Shown here piece after piece: positions 9,236-17,740 of a DNA stretch of 64,000 bases. This DNA is from Candidozyma auris. Its lineage: Eukaryota > Ascomycota > Pichiomycetes > Serinales > Metschnikowiaceae. Position 1 is the first letter of the stretch. Every line of letters begins with the position of its first letter. The notes beneath the pieces were generated by a model that saw only the letters and a program-made list of their open reading frames with translations, ran no database searches and was not told the DNA's origin. Both the position numbers and the translations under genes were made by a program. The stretch is from assembly GCF_003013715.1 (NCBI RefSeq), contig NC_072813.1, positions 1,550,001-1,614,000 of the forward strand, in the 5' to 3' direction.

Positions 9236-10384
9236 TCACTCGATTCCGTAGACTTTATGGATAAAATTGCCCCATTGTCCCATCACACGAGCGTATGCTC
9301 TGTCAAACTTGGAGTGCAGTTGAGGAACCACTTTTGCAACCAACCGTTTACCTGATGTATCGTCAACTGTCAGCTCCTCAAATGCCGCATGGTACATGTT
9401 CTCGATTTCAAATGAAGCCAAAGTGCAGCAGGTAATACGGCCCGTAAGCTTGCCTGCTTTCACCAACTCTACAACTCCATCAAAAGTCACCTCCTCTTGG
9501 GGCCCGACAGCAGGACCAGCACCTTCACTTACCATTGGCGAATACGTTCGAAGAACGTTCACAAAGCAGCTTTTCGTAAAGTCATCGAGATCATCAAACC
9601 GTTTGCGCAAGTCCGTCTGAGTAGCTTCGGACTTGTCCAGGCCCTGTAGAATGAGCAAATAAGCTAACACTATCATCAACGAGACATTCGAGGCGTAATG
9701 AGTAGCGTCTACGGTATCAAGCTTTTGCTGTTGAGCTAATAGATCTGATTCAAGTGATTTGAGAAATGACAATAAAGTGTAGTAGTTTCTGGTGATGGTG
9801 ACCACCATGATGATCTCGTAGCTTAGGCTCCTCAAGTTCTTCTGTATTTCTGCCTCCTCGCCAACTGAGCCCTTAAGTCGAAGCTGGTAGCATAACTTGT
9901 ACAATTCGTTTACCAAAGATAGGTTGGGGGCCAGCTTGAGTCTCAAGATAAGCAGTAGAAGAGAAAACTCAATTGCGCCATCGTTGTTCTTTGGAAGCGG
10001 ATACACCACATTAGCTGGACTTGAAGATGCTGACTGTCGACTTGAGGTAGAATCTGCTCGCGCCAATGTCGATCTGACTAGAGGCGCTTGAGGTTGAGTA
10101 TTGGGGTTTTCCGCAAGGTACAATGCATTATTCAAGTTGACCGCCTCCTTCTTCGCCGCAATAAGCTGGTTTTCAAACATCAAGAGCACCAATCGGAGCT
10201 CCCACACGGTCAATGCCTCGGCTACGCTGAGTTTTTGTGTTTTTAAAACATGGTACGTGGATTGAAGTAGACTTCTGTTGGAAGCTGACTCCGGCGACTC
10301 TAACAAAGTGCTCGTATCAGTATCCTCGTCAGATTCATTACCTCGAAATACAAATAAATTTGCGTCAGTGAGGTGCCCAGACAT
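9236..10384 (-). CDS. unrecognised helical protein, possibly TRAPPC12-like
   Basis: The reading frame opens at 10477, but the ATG at 10384 (MSGHLTDANLFVFRG) looks like the real start. It leaves 382 residues and frees space for the divergent gene at 10580. After an acidic, Ser-rich N-terminus comes a run of amphipathic helices (LSVAEALTVWELRLVLLMFENQL, then EFSLLLLILRLKLAPNLSLVNELY and EIIMVVTITRNYYTLLSFLKSL) that resembles TPR-like repeats. The C-terminus ends MGQWGNFIHKVYGIE. A relation to the TPR-containing TRAPP subunit TRAPPC12 is only a guess from the helix pattern. The even composition and length make it a real gene. Confidence 0.7.
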   Translation of the reverse strand: MSGHLTDANLFVFRGNESDEDTDTSTLLESPESASNRSLLQSTYHVLKTQKLSVAEALTVWELRLVLLMFENQLIAAKKEAVNLNNALYLAENPNTQPQAPLVRSTLARADSTSSRQSASSSPANVVYPLPKNNDGAIEFSLLLLILRLKLAPNLSLVNELYKLCYQLRLKGSVGEEAEIQKNLRSLSYEIIMVVTITRNYYTLLSFLKSLESDLLAQQQKLDTVDATHYASNVSLMIVLAYLLILQGLDKSEATQTDLRKRFDDLDDFTKSCFVNVLRTYSPMVSEGAGPAVGPQEEVTFDGVVELVKAGKLTGRITCCTLASFEIENMYHAAFEELTVDDTSGKRLVAKVVPQLHSKFDRAYARVMGQWGNFIHKVYGIE

Positions 10385-10579
10385 CGTAGGGAGTGTCTGT
10401 ATTTGTTGCAGTAGAAGCGAACTGATTTGAGTTGTATGAGTATCTACAAGATAACAGTTATGCGCACTGAGGTACATACATGTGTGTCGCTTTGAACTAC
10501 TTTCAAGTTCGAGCGTCTAGCCAGACTACTACCGGGGAATTTATTAGTGAACTCGAAAGATCGACTGTTCCATACCTCC

Positions 10580-11023
10580 ATGAGCACTAACACTTCGTCG
10601 CAGGGCCCTTCACACAGAGATTTGTTGGTCCAGGCTAAACAACAGCAGAAGCAGGACCTACTAGACTCAGCTAAGGCTTCGGACAATTTGGTTCGAACGG
10701 TGAATGCTATAGTGAGAGCCAATTCGGTGGCAAACAGTCCCAACTGCCCGTCTCTTCTAGACAAGATTACCACGATTCACGAAATTGATGCAGAGATCGA
10801 CAGACAACTCAAGAGAGATATCAGTGCTAACTACGAGCAGCTTATTCAAGCAAAGCAGAAGCTTTCGAGAGAACTTAAAAGATCAAAGGGGGCTCTCAAG
10901 TACGGAAAAGAAGAAGGGACATCGTTAGTGGAGATTTTGCAGAGGAAAGCAGAGACTCTAGACCAGGAATTGAGAGTTCTTGAGCATTCGCTAAAGTTGA
11001 TCCAATCAAGAAACGGCGACTGA
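10580..11023 (+). CDS. small coiled-coil protein, unrecognised
   Basis: The frame opens at 10547. The ATG at 10580 (MSTNTSSQGPSHRDLL) is a likely start and gives 147 residues. The protein is almost entirely charged helix: QAKQQQKQDLLDSAKASDNLV in the N-terminal half, then DAEIDRQLKRDISANYEQL and ETLDQELRVLEHSLKLIQ, with a short Pro/Cys-containing break (NSPNCPSLLDK) between. The size and layout are those of small subunits of trafficking or kinetochore complexes, but I cannot assign a family. It is divergent from the gene ending at 9236, with about 195 bp between start codons, and convergent with the gene ending at 11202. Confidence 0.65.
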   Translation: MSTNTSSQGPSHRDLLVQAKQQQKQDLLDSAKASDNLVRTVNAIVRANSVANSPNCPSLLDKITTIHEIDAEIDRQLKRDISANYEQLIQAKQKLSRELKRSKGALKYGKEEGTSLVEILQRKAETLDQELRVLEHSLKLIQSRNGD

Positions 11024-11201
11024 TACCAAAGAGCTTTGGGTGAGAAGATACCTATAGTCATTGCACTTACCTTCTGTGAAAACTCCCTGGCTACAGTGAG
11101 TCCTATCGTTTTATGCATTCCAATTATTTACCAGTGGTTGCTTGTCTGTGTTGTCATCGCTATCGCCGCACGCTGGCAGGTCTAGCGCTCCTCTAGTACA
11201 T

Positions 11202-12056
11202 CTATGGCAACCCTTCCGCAGCACGAGTCCACCTCTCTTCCTTTTTCCAGCCCTCGTTAATGACCTCGATCAAGTCCTCCAAATTGATACACTTGTCGTC
11301 CTTCAACGCTTTGCCCTTGTCAACCAAGTTCGTGTATATTCTGGGATAGAGTTCCTTGGGAATGTGCTTGATAGAGGCTTCCTCGCGTCGTTTATTCACT
11401 TTCTCTTTAATCTGGTCCTCACTGACTCGCCCATACGAGAGCCACTTGCTTCGTCTGTACTCCCACAAAACCTCGCCAATGCTCAGCGACTGCTGCTCTG
11501 CCGGACTAATGCGTGTTTCTGTAGAAGAATCCGAGTTGTACTGGGAGGTTGCACGCACCTGCGCAACGAGGTTGTCCTTGAGCTTCACCATATTCATGTC
11601 CTTGTACATGAGGCGGTCGATATCATTGATGTCCTGTTCGCTGTTGCCAGCAGTGCCATTTTCAAGTTGATGCATCTCAAACACTTTGTTCAAGTTTTTG
11701 TATTTTTTGTAGTCTTTCAAGAACTGTTCCTCGGCCTCTGTGAGCAGTCTGCCGACTTTTGAGAGTTTTTCGATGTCAAAAGGACCACTCTCTTCAAACA
11801 ACTCAGCAACCTCCTCGTCTTCAGAATGAGCGTCGTGCGAGATATCCCGTAGGCGATATAGGAAACCTGAACACTCCGATCCAATCTTCTTAAAAAAAGA
11901 TGAAACTTTTTTCGAGCCTTTCGAGCTTTTTTTCTGTGAGGCGATCGGAGAACTTCTCAGCGACCGTATCAGTGAGGACCCTGTGAGCGGAGGAAAGTTT
12001 CGTAGATTTGATGGCAGGGAGCTGAGCTGAGGAGAGGTCTGCTTGCTCAGAATCAT
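11202..12056 (-). CDS. Gag1-like clamp-domain protein (DUF4050 type)
   Basis: This 284-residue protein has a basic, Ser-rich N-terminus (SSKGSKKVSSFFKKIGSE), an acidic middle, and a conserved-looking C-terminal third: LSIGEVLWEYRRSKWL, IPKELYPRIYTNLVDKGKAL, then INLEDLIEVINEGWKKEERWTRAAEGLP. I recall this LWEYRR-KWL plus LEDLI-VIN-GW pattern from the fungal DUF4050/Gag1-like clamp domain, present in S. cerevisiae YMR295C and YGR273C. The function is poorly known. The start at 12056 is the only in-frame ATG before the conserved part. A TTCGCAGCC element lies about 315 bp upstream. Confidence 0.65.
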   Translation of the reverse strand: MILSKQTSPQLSSLPSNLRNFPPLTGSSLIRSLRSSPIASQKKSSKGSKKVSSFFKKIGSECSGFLYRLRDISHDAHSEDEEVAELFEESGPFDIEKLSKVGRLLTEAEEQFLKDYKKYKNLNKVFEMHQLENGTAGNSEQDINDIDRLMYKDMNMVKLKDNLVAQVRATSQYNSDSSTETRISPAEQQSLSIGEVLWEYRRSKWLSYGRVSEDQIKEKVNKRREEASIKHIPKELYPRIYTNLVDKGKALKDDKCINLEDLIEVINEGWKKEERWTRAAEGLP

Positions 12057-12709
12057 GGGGTGGGAGAAAGGATGATGCAGGGTGTCTTGATGCTAGGAGG
12101 TCAGTGATACGCCAGAAGAAAAATACAAAATAGTCTAAATGAAATTTCAGACAAGTCTTTGCAAAATGACACCAACTGCGTTGTGCTTGAAGAGCGCAGA
12201 CCTTCTTTAAAAGAGTGTGAGTTCTGTGATGTTACCGAGCGTCGTTAGATGGCGAAATGTGCAGCCCAGGTGATTGATTTCTTTTTTGGGCCCAGTGAGT
12301 GAGTCTGTGTGTTCTGTACCGGTACTCGGTCTAGCTTTGCAGCACTTTGTGTGAGCTCTTATGCTCCCTTTTTCGCAGCCTCACCCCTCACTTTAATAAA
12401 ATCAGTGAGACAGAACTGATAGTCTTTTTGGTTTGATTTTAAAAAGAAGTGACTCTGGCCGAAATTTTCGCTTCTTCATCCGTCATATATCGTCATCTCG
12501 CCGTCTGAACAATGCGCATAGGCCAATATCGCGCTCCATGATCACATCCATTATTCTGGTCAGGCAACTTGGATGCATGCGCACTTGGCACTAGTGGAAT
12601 GAGGAGCGATATTACTTTCAGACAGTCCATGTTAATGTGATGGTCGAAAAGAAAGGGCACAAGAAGGCTTTGGTCATTCAACCGCTTGTTTCAAACGTGG
12701 CTCAAAGGT
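12057..12709. other. intergenic region upstream of the Gag1-like gene
   Basis: This 650-bp space lies between the Gag1-like start and the 3' end of RXT3. It holds one TTCGCAGCC element at 12372-12380 behind a pyrimidine run. No gene is seen. Confidence 0.55.
12372..12380 (+). promoter_or_regulatory. TTCGCAGCC intergenic element
   Basis: An exact copy after CCCTTTT, about 315 bp upstream of the minus-strand gene starting at 12056, facing away from it. Confidence 0.4.
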
Positions 12710-14326
12710 TTATCTTTTCGATTGCTGACCCAATGATTTGGTGTCTGCTTTCTCCGCAGCTGTCTCGGGCAGGGTCTTCTTCTCTGCATCGAGTTTCATG
12801 AACTTGGTTTTGAGCTCTTTGTAGCACTTGTAATCAAATCTCCATCCTTTGCCATTTTCTACAATTGCCTGTTGAGCTTCTCGATCAGTCTCGTATTCCC
12901 TCTGTGCCCTCTTGCGGACGTATCTATCTCCGGAGAAGGTGTTGTAGGTTTCCCACTTGATGTTCCAAACTCCAAATGAGAGTCCATTGTGCGGTTGTTC
13001 GCCAAGCCATGATCTTGAGTTAATATCGTTCTTGAAGAATCCATAGTATTGCTTCAACGTTGGCAACAATAGAAGTGTTACGGAAAGATCTAGAAGCTCC
13101 ACACCATCGCCATCCTTATGGATATTAAGCGGCCTAACAATGTGCTCCTGCTTCCAGCTCTCGTTGATCTCAGTGAGATCGGCGTTGTTATCAAACACAC
13201 CGAGATGCTTTAGCACCGAAAGGATGTCGGAGTCGTCCGTATAGATACCACCAACACCTCCCCATAATTCTCTTTTGCGCTGAATCCTTCCCGACTCGCA
13301 ATCCTCCAAGAACTCCTTGATGAACTTGTACGGTATTTTCATCTCAACAAAGCAGTTGATGTAAGCCTCCGAGAAAGGCGGGAGGCATGGAATGTACTCC
13401 ACCTTTTCGTGGCGGTATGGGTCATTCAATCTCTCGATAAAGCGAGACTGAATTTCAAGGAGCCTAATCTTATCGTTCTTGTCAATTCCATGTAGTTGTT
13501 CGATCTGTAGTGTGGCCCAAGTGGTGGTTGGATTGTACACAATCGATCCAAGATGCTTTCTTGTGGGAAACAAATATTTCAAGAGATCATTGAGAGGCGC
13601 CTTGTTGATCGCATAGGGGACTGGAGCTTTTAGTCTAGTTGTTGTCGATTTGGCTATCTCCCGTCCAGTGGCTTCTTGATTCGTCAAATTCTCCCCGTTT
13701 TTATGAATTTCATTCACCTGAGTGCTCAGGTTCTCCAGAGTTTCACCTTGCTCTTGTTGACCATGATGAGCTATCCGATGATCATCGTATGGGCCACGGG
13801 GAGGTGAGGAGTGGCGATGGTGGTGGTGGTGGTGATGGTGGTGATGGTGTTGAGGATGATGATGTGGATGATGAGAATGAATTGCGTGAGGCCCACTGCT
13901 TACTCTGCGTACATGATGGTGGTGATGAGGACTAGGCGTATGTTGAGGATGCACGTGCTTATGGTGAATTTCGGCGGAAGTGTGGATATGATCGTGTGGA
14001 GGTGGTGGTAATGTTCCAATTTGGGCATTCTGTGGCTTTCCATGAGTATGCACCGGTAAGCGTTGTGCATTGGGTAACGTTGCGGGAGTTGATGAAGTTG
14101 TCGCTTGAGAGTTAGCCTCGCTGGGACGTGCCAGCTGAGCCTGATTTTCGGGCCTCGGTTGGTGTTGCAGATCTTGTGACCTTACTGGCAGTAATGAGAA
14201 ACCATCGTTTTGATTCGATAAGAATGCTATCGATGGAAGCTTGATGCCTCCTCCGGCTGTTTTGGTGCCGTACTTGTCTTCTTCTTTGGGTGCAGATGTA
14301 GCTGAGCTAGACATGTTGACGCTCAA
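12710..14326 (-). CDS. RXT3: Rxt3-like subunit of the Rpd3L histone deacetylase
   Basis: This 538-residue protein has the Rxt3 core in its C-terminal half: LGSIVYNPTTTWATLQI, then RKRELWGGVGGIYTDDSDI, ILSVLKHLGVF, GVELLDLSVTLLLLP, and NGLSFGVWNIKWETYN. Rxt3 is a subunit of the large Rpd3 deacetylase complex that represses transcription. S. cerevisiae Rxt3 is much shorter (294 residues); the extra length is an N-terminal low-complexity region. That region includes a histidine-rich stretch, roughly residues 115-175 with a run of ten His, encoded by GTG/ATG-type triplets at 13800-13960. A second ATG at 14314 could also start the protein. Confidence 0.85.
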   Translation of the reverse strand: MSVNMSSSATSAPKEEDKYGTKTAGGGIKLPSIAFLSNQNDGFSLLPVRSQDLQHQPRPENQAQLARPSEANSQATTSSTPATLPNAQRLPVHTHGKPQNAQIGTLPPPPHDHIHTSAEIHHKHVHPQHTPSPHHHHHVRRVSSGPHAIHSHHPHHHPQHHHHHHHHHHHRHSSPPRGPYDDHRIAHHGQQEQGETLENLSTQVNEIHKNGENLTNQEATGREIAKSTTTRLKAPVPYAINKAPLNDLLKYLFPTRKHLGSIVYNPTTTWATLQIEQLHGIDKNDKIRLLEIQSRFIERLNDPYRHEKVEYIPCLPPFSEAYINCFVEMKIPYKFIKEFLEDCESGRIQRKRELWGGVGGIYTDDSDILSVLKHLGVFDNNADLTEINESWKQEHIVRPLNIHKDGDGVELLDLSVTLLLLPTLKQYYGFFKNDINSRSWLGEQPHNGLSFGVWNIKWETYNTFSGDRYVRKRAQREYETDREAQQAIVENGKGWRFDYKCYKELKTKFMKLDAEKKTLPETAAEKADTKSLGQQSKR

Positions 14327-14498
14327 CGAGACTTTGATTAAACAGTTTCAAAAAGTGTCTATTGAAGAGCTTCGCAATTGACAATTGGACAGACTCGAAT
14401 GAAATGTCGATGAACAGTGCTTGTTTAATTTTGAATGGTGCTTTTTTCATTGCATGCACACCACTTTGCGATAATACTCAGATTTCAGACGCTTCTTT

Positions 14499-17400
14499 TT
14501 AATCGCGAATCTTTTGATAACACTTGTAGTGGGAGAATTTATCGTTGGGATCAATGCAGATTACACTTTTGCCAATTGGCTCGTGACAGATCTCACACTC
14601 TTCTTTCCCGTTGACAACTTTATAGGACTTTGCCTTTTCCTTCAGAAGGTCATATTGAACCTTCACCGATCCAACTTTGTAAAGCTGGCCTGTGAACATT
14701 CTAGTTATGAGTTCATCATCGGCAAACAACAAGTTATCGGAGATGAATTGCTCAAGTTTAGGCAATGGATATGATCCTGGAAGCGTTAGGAGTGTTTTTG
14801 AGATCGACATTTTTGACCCTTGAGTTGACAAAAGTTTGGCAATCGAATCGATATTCTCCTCGTAGTGCAAAAGCAAGTCTTCAAGTAATTTATGTAACAA
14901 GTCTTGACCAGTTTGACGATCAGATGGTGTATCGTACAAGTCTGAACAATAAGCAATGGCGCTATCTAAGTCTGATAGCTGGTTGAACAACACATCCACA
15001 GATTTCTGATGTTCGCCAAGACGCTTGTAAATAAAGACAGTAAACCTCAAAAAATTATCCAGACTGGTGGGTATGTTTTTCAAGACTGTCCACGGTTCAT
15101 AGTCTGTCGAGTCCCTTACAAATGCATAAAGTTTTTTGTAGTTTTCATCCTCAAAGAAGTGTTCATCAGGGCCCTCGAATGCCTTTAACTTCTTCAAGTA
15201 GAACAAACACAACTTGGTTGAAAAGGTTGACCTCTGTCTTGACCGTTCAGGAGACTGAAGAACATCACTCTCTTTTAAAAGCCACTCGAGGTAGCGAATT
15301 GCTAAATCATCATCCTTTATGGAAGTTTTGAAATATTCGAACACCTTTGTAGTGTCGTAGCTCTCACATTCGTAAGTTTCGTTCATGAATGTTGCGGAAG
15401 CACGCTCGATTAACTTTGATTGGTCTGATTTTAAAACCCAAGTGGCATGCTGACAAACCAAGTCAAGATGATCATTGTCGAGCTTTTGCAAGTAGCTGAT
15501 GGTGAGGTCAGGAGAGCGTACATAATCGTCAGCTTGATGGGAGACTTCATCGTGCGCAAGGTCATACAACATTTCGAGTGCCTCTTCGTGCAATCCCCTG
15601 CCATAATAGAAGTCGAGAAGCTCTCTAATAAAGGTTTGCGACTGCTTGGTATGGCTGTGAATATCTCTGAGAAGATACTGGTTGACAACTTTCGAATCAC
15701 ACTTGTTATTAGGCAAACGAAGAAGTGGACCTAGCAACATGGGCTTTGTGTAAAAGTAGCAAAGAAATAATGTCGTGTCAATGAAGACCGCATAATCCTC
15801 GATGGCATCCCACATTGTTTCTTCCTTGAGGTTTTGATCGAGATCTAAGGGCGTTACCTCGACACCTTTCCACGAGATAGTGGGCATCATATCGCTCGAG
15901 CCCAAAAAAATCGAGTATATTCTTCTTTGGTCAGTCAAGAACACAATCAATTCGCCAACGGCTTTATTGAATTTCAGAATATCATCTGTGATGATGGAAT
16001 TACTTTTTCGAGACAGTGCTTCTAGGTTCACCAGTGCTTCCATATCCGCACCATTTGTGGAATCTTGCTTCGACGGCTCGATATCTTCGACGCTGATTCT
16101 TCTTATAGGATTTGAAAAAACGCTAGATGCTTTCCCGTCCTCCGTTGATTTCGTGGCATCTTTACGATTTTGATCAATTTGCATCTCACCATTGATGAAG
16201 TCTGGAAAAAGTTTGAGAATCTCTTTGTAGGGAAGAATCCACTCAGAGCCGATCACAACTAGCGCCTCATGATACATAGCATACAGCAGAAATATGACTT
16301 GAGCTTTTTCCAAATACAACCCGCGAAGGAATAATAATTTGAACTTTTGGCTTGGCTCGAACAGGCCCAAAGGAAAGAATAGACTGTCATCGCTATCTAG
16401 GCTCTCGACTAATGTCAACGCTCTTTGAAGACCCACAAGACGAAGATCATTGCGCAAATCCTTATATCCCCTAGCCCCTGAGCTCGAACCTCTGATCGAT
16501 AGAAATTGCGTGAGTTGTCTTTTGATGGGATGGACCCTGAACTGAAATACATTGACGCCAGCGCCAATGATTACAACGTCCTCATAAACTGCAAGACTAA
16601 TGCTTGAATTATTCATGTGATGATGGAATGTCTGTATGACTGTCCCACTTGCGATGTCGATGATTTCAAGCTTCAGATAGTACAATACAAGCAAGAAACA
16701 TGGAAGAAGAAATGCAATATTGACAGGAACCGTCGAAAGTTTTATCGCTGTATTACCAAATATGCACGATTTACCTTCAAATGTTACTTTACCCACCTGT
16801 GAATCTCGTACAAATAAGGATGTGGAGTGCTTCATGTCCGCAATCCATATCTGTGGGCCAGTTTTGGAAATGCCAAAATAGCTAAAAGACGTACTTTGGG
16901 ATAAACTTTGTATTTGTGAATTCTCTGTAGATAGAGCGTTTAATGCAAATGGCTCATCGAGATCTAATGTGGCAAAGGAATTGGTGAGGCCGAGAAAGAC
17001 AACGTCATGGCCATGATGTGCCCCAATGGCTCGCAATTTATCTCTAAGAGCGAGATCCTTTATGAGAATGAAATCGAAAATATTTCTTGATTTTTGCTTG
17101 ATTTGATAAATATGTAGGTGTTTCTTTGCACCAAGTAGGACAAGGCGGTTACTCTTTGCCTCAACATACTTGAACTGGTTATAAAACTTCGAGTCCAGAA
17201 AGGTGTTTATCAAGTTTAGATGAGCACCAACCCATTCATATGCATGGAGCGTGTCAGAATAGCCAATCATCAACACATCCCTCGAGCCATCTTTATATAG
17301 CGGTATTAGACTCAAGTCAGTAATGGGAGTCAGAGCACCACTGACATTTTTGAAGGTTTTCTCCATGTTATACAACAGCGACAGCTCATTGTCGTGAAAA

Positions 17401-17609
17401 AGACCCTTTATATCAGTGAACGAGCGAAAGCTTCGCATGGAACGGGCAGGTGTCTTCATGGATTCTGGGTTGTCGCTTACTCTCATGATAGTGACATCAC
17501 CATTAGAGAAGCCTATGAAGAGCTTGTCGTCCTGGAAGTGAAGAGCCGTTACTTTGGCATGTCCACTGAAATTGAGCCGATTGAACGGCGCCATAACATC
17601 GACGTTCAT
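14499..17609 (-). CDS. VAM6: HOPS subunit Vam6/Vps39
   Basis: This 1036-residue protein (S. cerevisiae Vam6 has 1049) begins with a beta-propeller/citron-homology region (FSGHAKVTALHFQDDKLFIGFSNGDV). It continues with alpha-solenoid clathrin-repeat segments (LHEEALEMLYDLAH, LGEHQKSVDVLFNQLSDLDSAIAYC). The end is a short zinc-binding module, CEICHEPIGKSVICIDPNDKF and HYKCYQKIRD. That architecture is Vps39/Vam6, the HOPS subunit that binds Rab7/Ypt7 and tethers vacuoles and late endosomes. Vps3 and Tgf-beta-receptor-associated relatives share it, but length and ending favour Vam6. A second ATG at 17594 is possible. The stop is 172 bp from the RXT3 start on the same strand. Confidence 0.85.
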   Translation of the reverse strand: MNVDVMAPFNRLNFSGHAKVTALHFQDDKLFIGFSNGDVTIMRVSDNPESMKTPARSMRSFRSFTDIKGLFHDNELSLLYNMEKTFKNVSGALTPITDLSLIPLYKDGSRDVLMIGYSDTLHAYEWVGAHLNLINTFLDSKFYNQFKYVEAKSNRLVLLGAKKHLHIYQIKQKSRNIFDFILIKDLALRDKLRAIGAHHGHDVVFLGLTNSFATLDLDEPFALNALSTENSQIQSLSQSTSFSYFGISKTGPQIWIADMKHSTSLFVRDSQVGKVTFEGKSCIFGNTAIKLSTVPVNIAFLLPCFLLVLYYLKLEIIDIASGTVIQTFHHHMNNSSISLAVYEDVVIIGAGVNVFQFRVHPIKRQLTQFLSIRGSSSGARGYKDLRNDLRLVGLQRALTLVESLDSDDSLFFPLGLFEPSQKFKLLFLRGLYLEKAQVIFLLYAMYHEALVVIGSEWILPYKEILKLFPDFINGEMQIDQNRKDATKSTEDGKASSVFSNPIRRISVEDIEPSKQDSTNGADMEALVNLEALSRKSNSIITDDILKFNKAVGELIVFLTDQRRIYSIFLGSSDMMPTISWKGVEVTPLDLDQNLKEETMWDAIEDYAVFIDTTLFLCYFYTKPMLLGPLLRLPNNKCDSKVVNQYLLRDIHSHTKQSQTFIRELLDFYYGRGLHEEALEMLYDLAHDEVSHQADDYVRSPDLTISYLQKLDNDHLDLVCQHATWVLKSDQSKLIERASATFMNETYECESYDTTKVFEYFKTSIKDDDLAIRYLEWLLKESDVLQSPERSRQRSTFSTKLCLFYLKKLKAFEGPDEHFFEDENYKKLYAFVRDSTDYEPWTVLKNIPTSLDNFLRFTVFIYKRLGEHQKSVDVLFNQLSDLDSAIAYCSDLYDTPSDRQTGQDLLHKLLEDLLLHYEENIDSIAKLLSTQGSKMSISKTLLTLPGSYPLPKLEQFISDNLLFADDELITRMFTGQLYKVGSVKVQYDLLKEKAKSYKVVNGKEECEICHEPIGKSVICIDPNDKFSHYKCYQKIRD

Positions 17610-17740
17610 GGTGGATAATGTTGTAGAGGCAGGTTTCTTGCGAATGATAGGTACTAGTTTGACATGGAGGTACTACACTCACTACTACTACTACTACCGC
17701 GCACTTTACAGTAAGATGATAATTGGGTCTATGAATTTAT

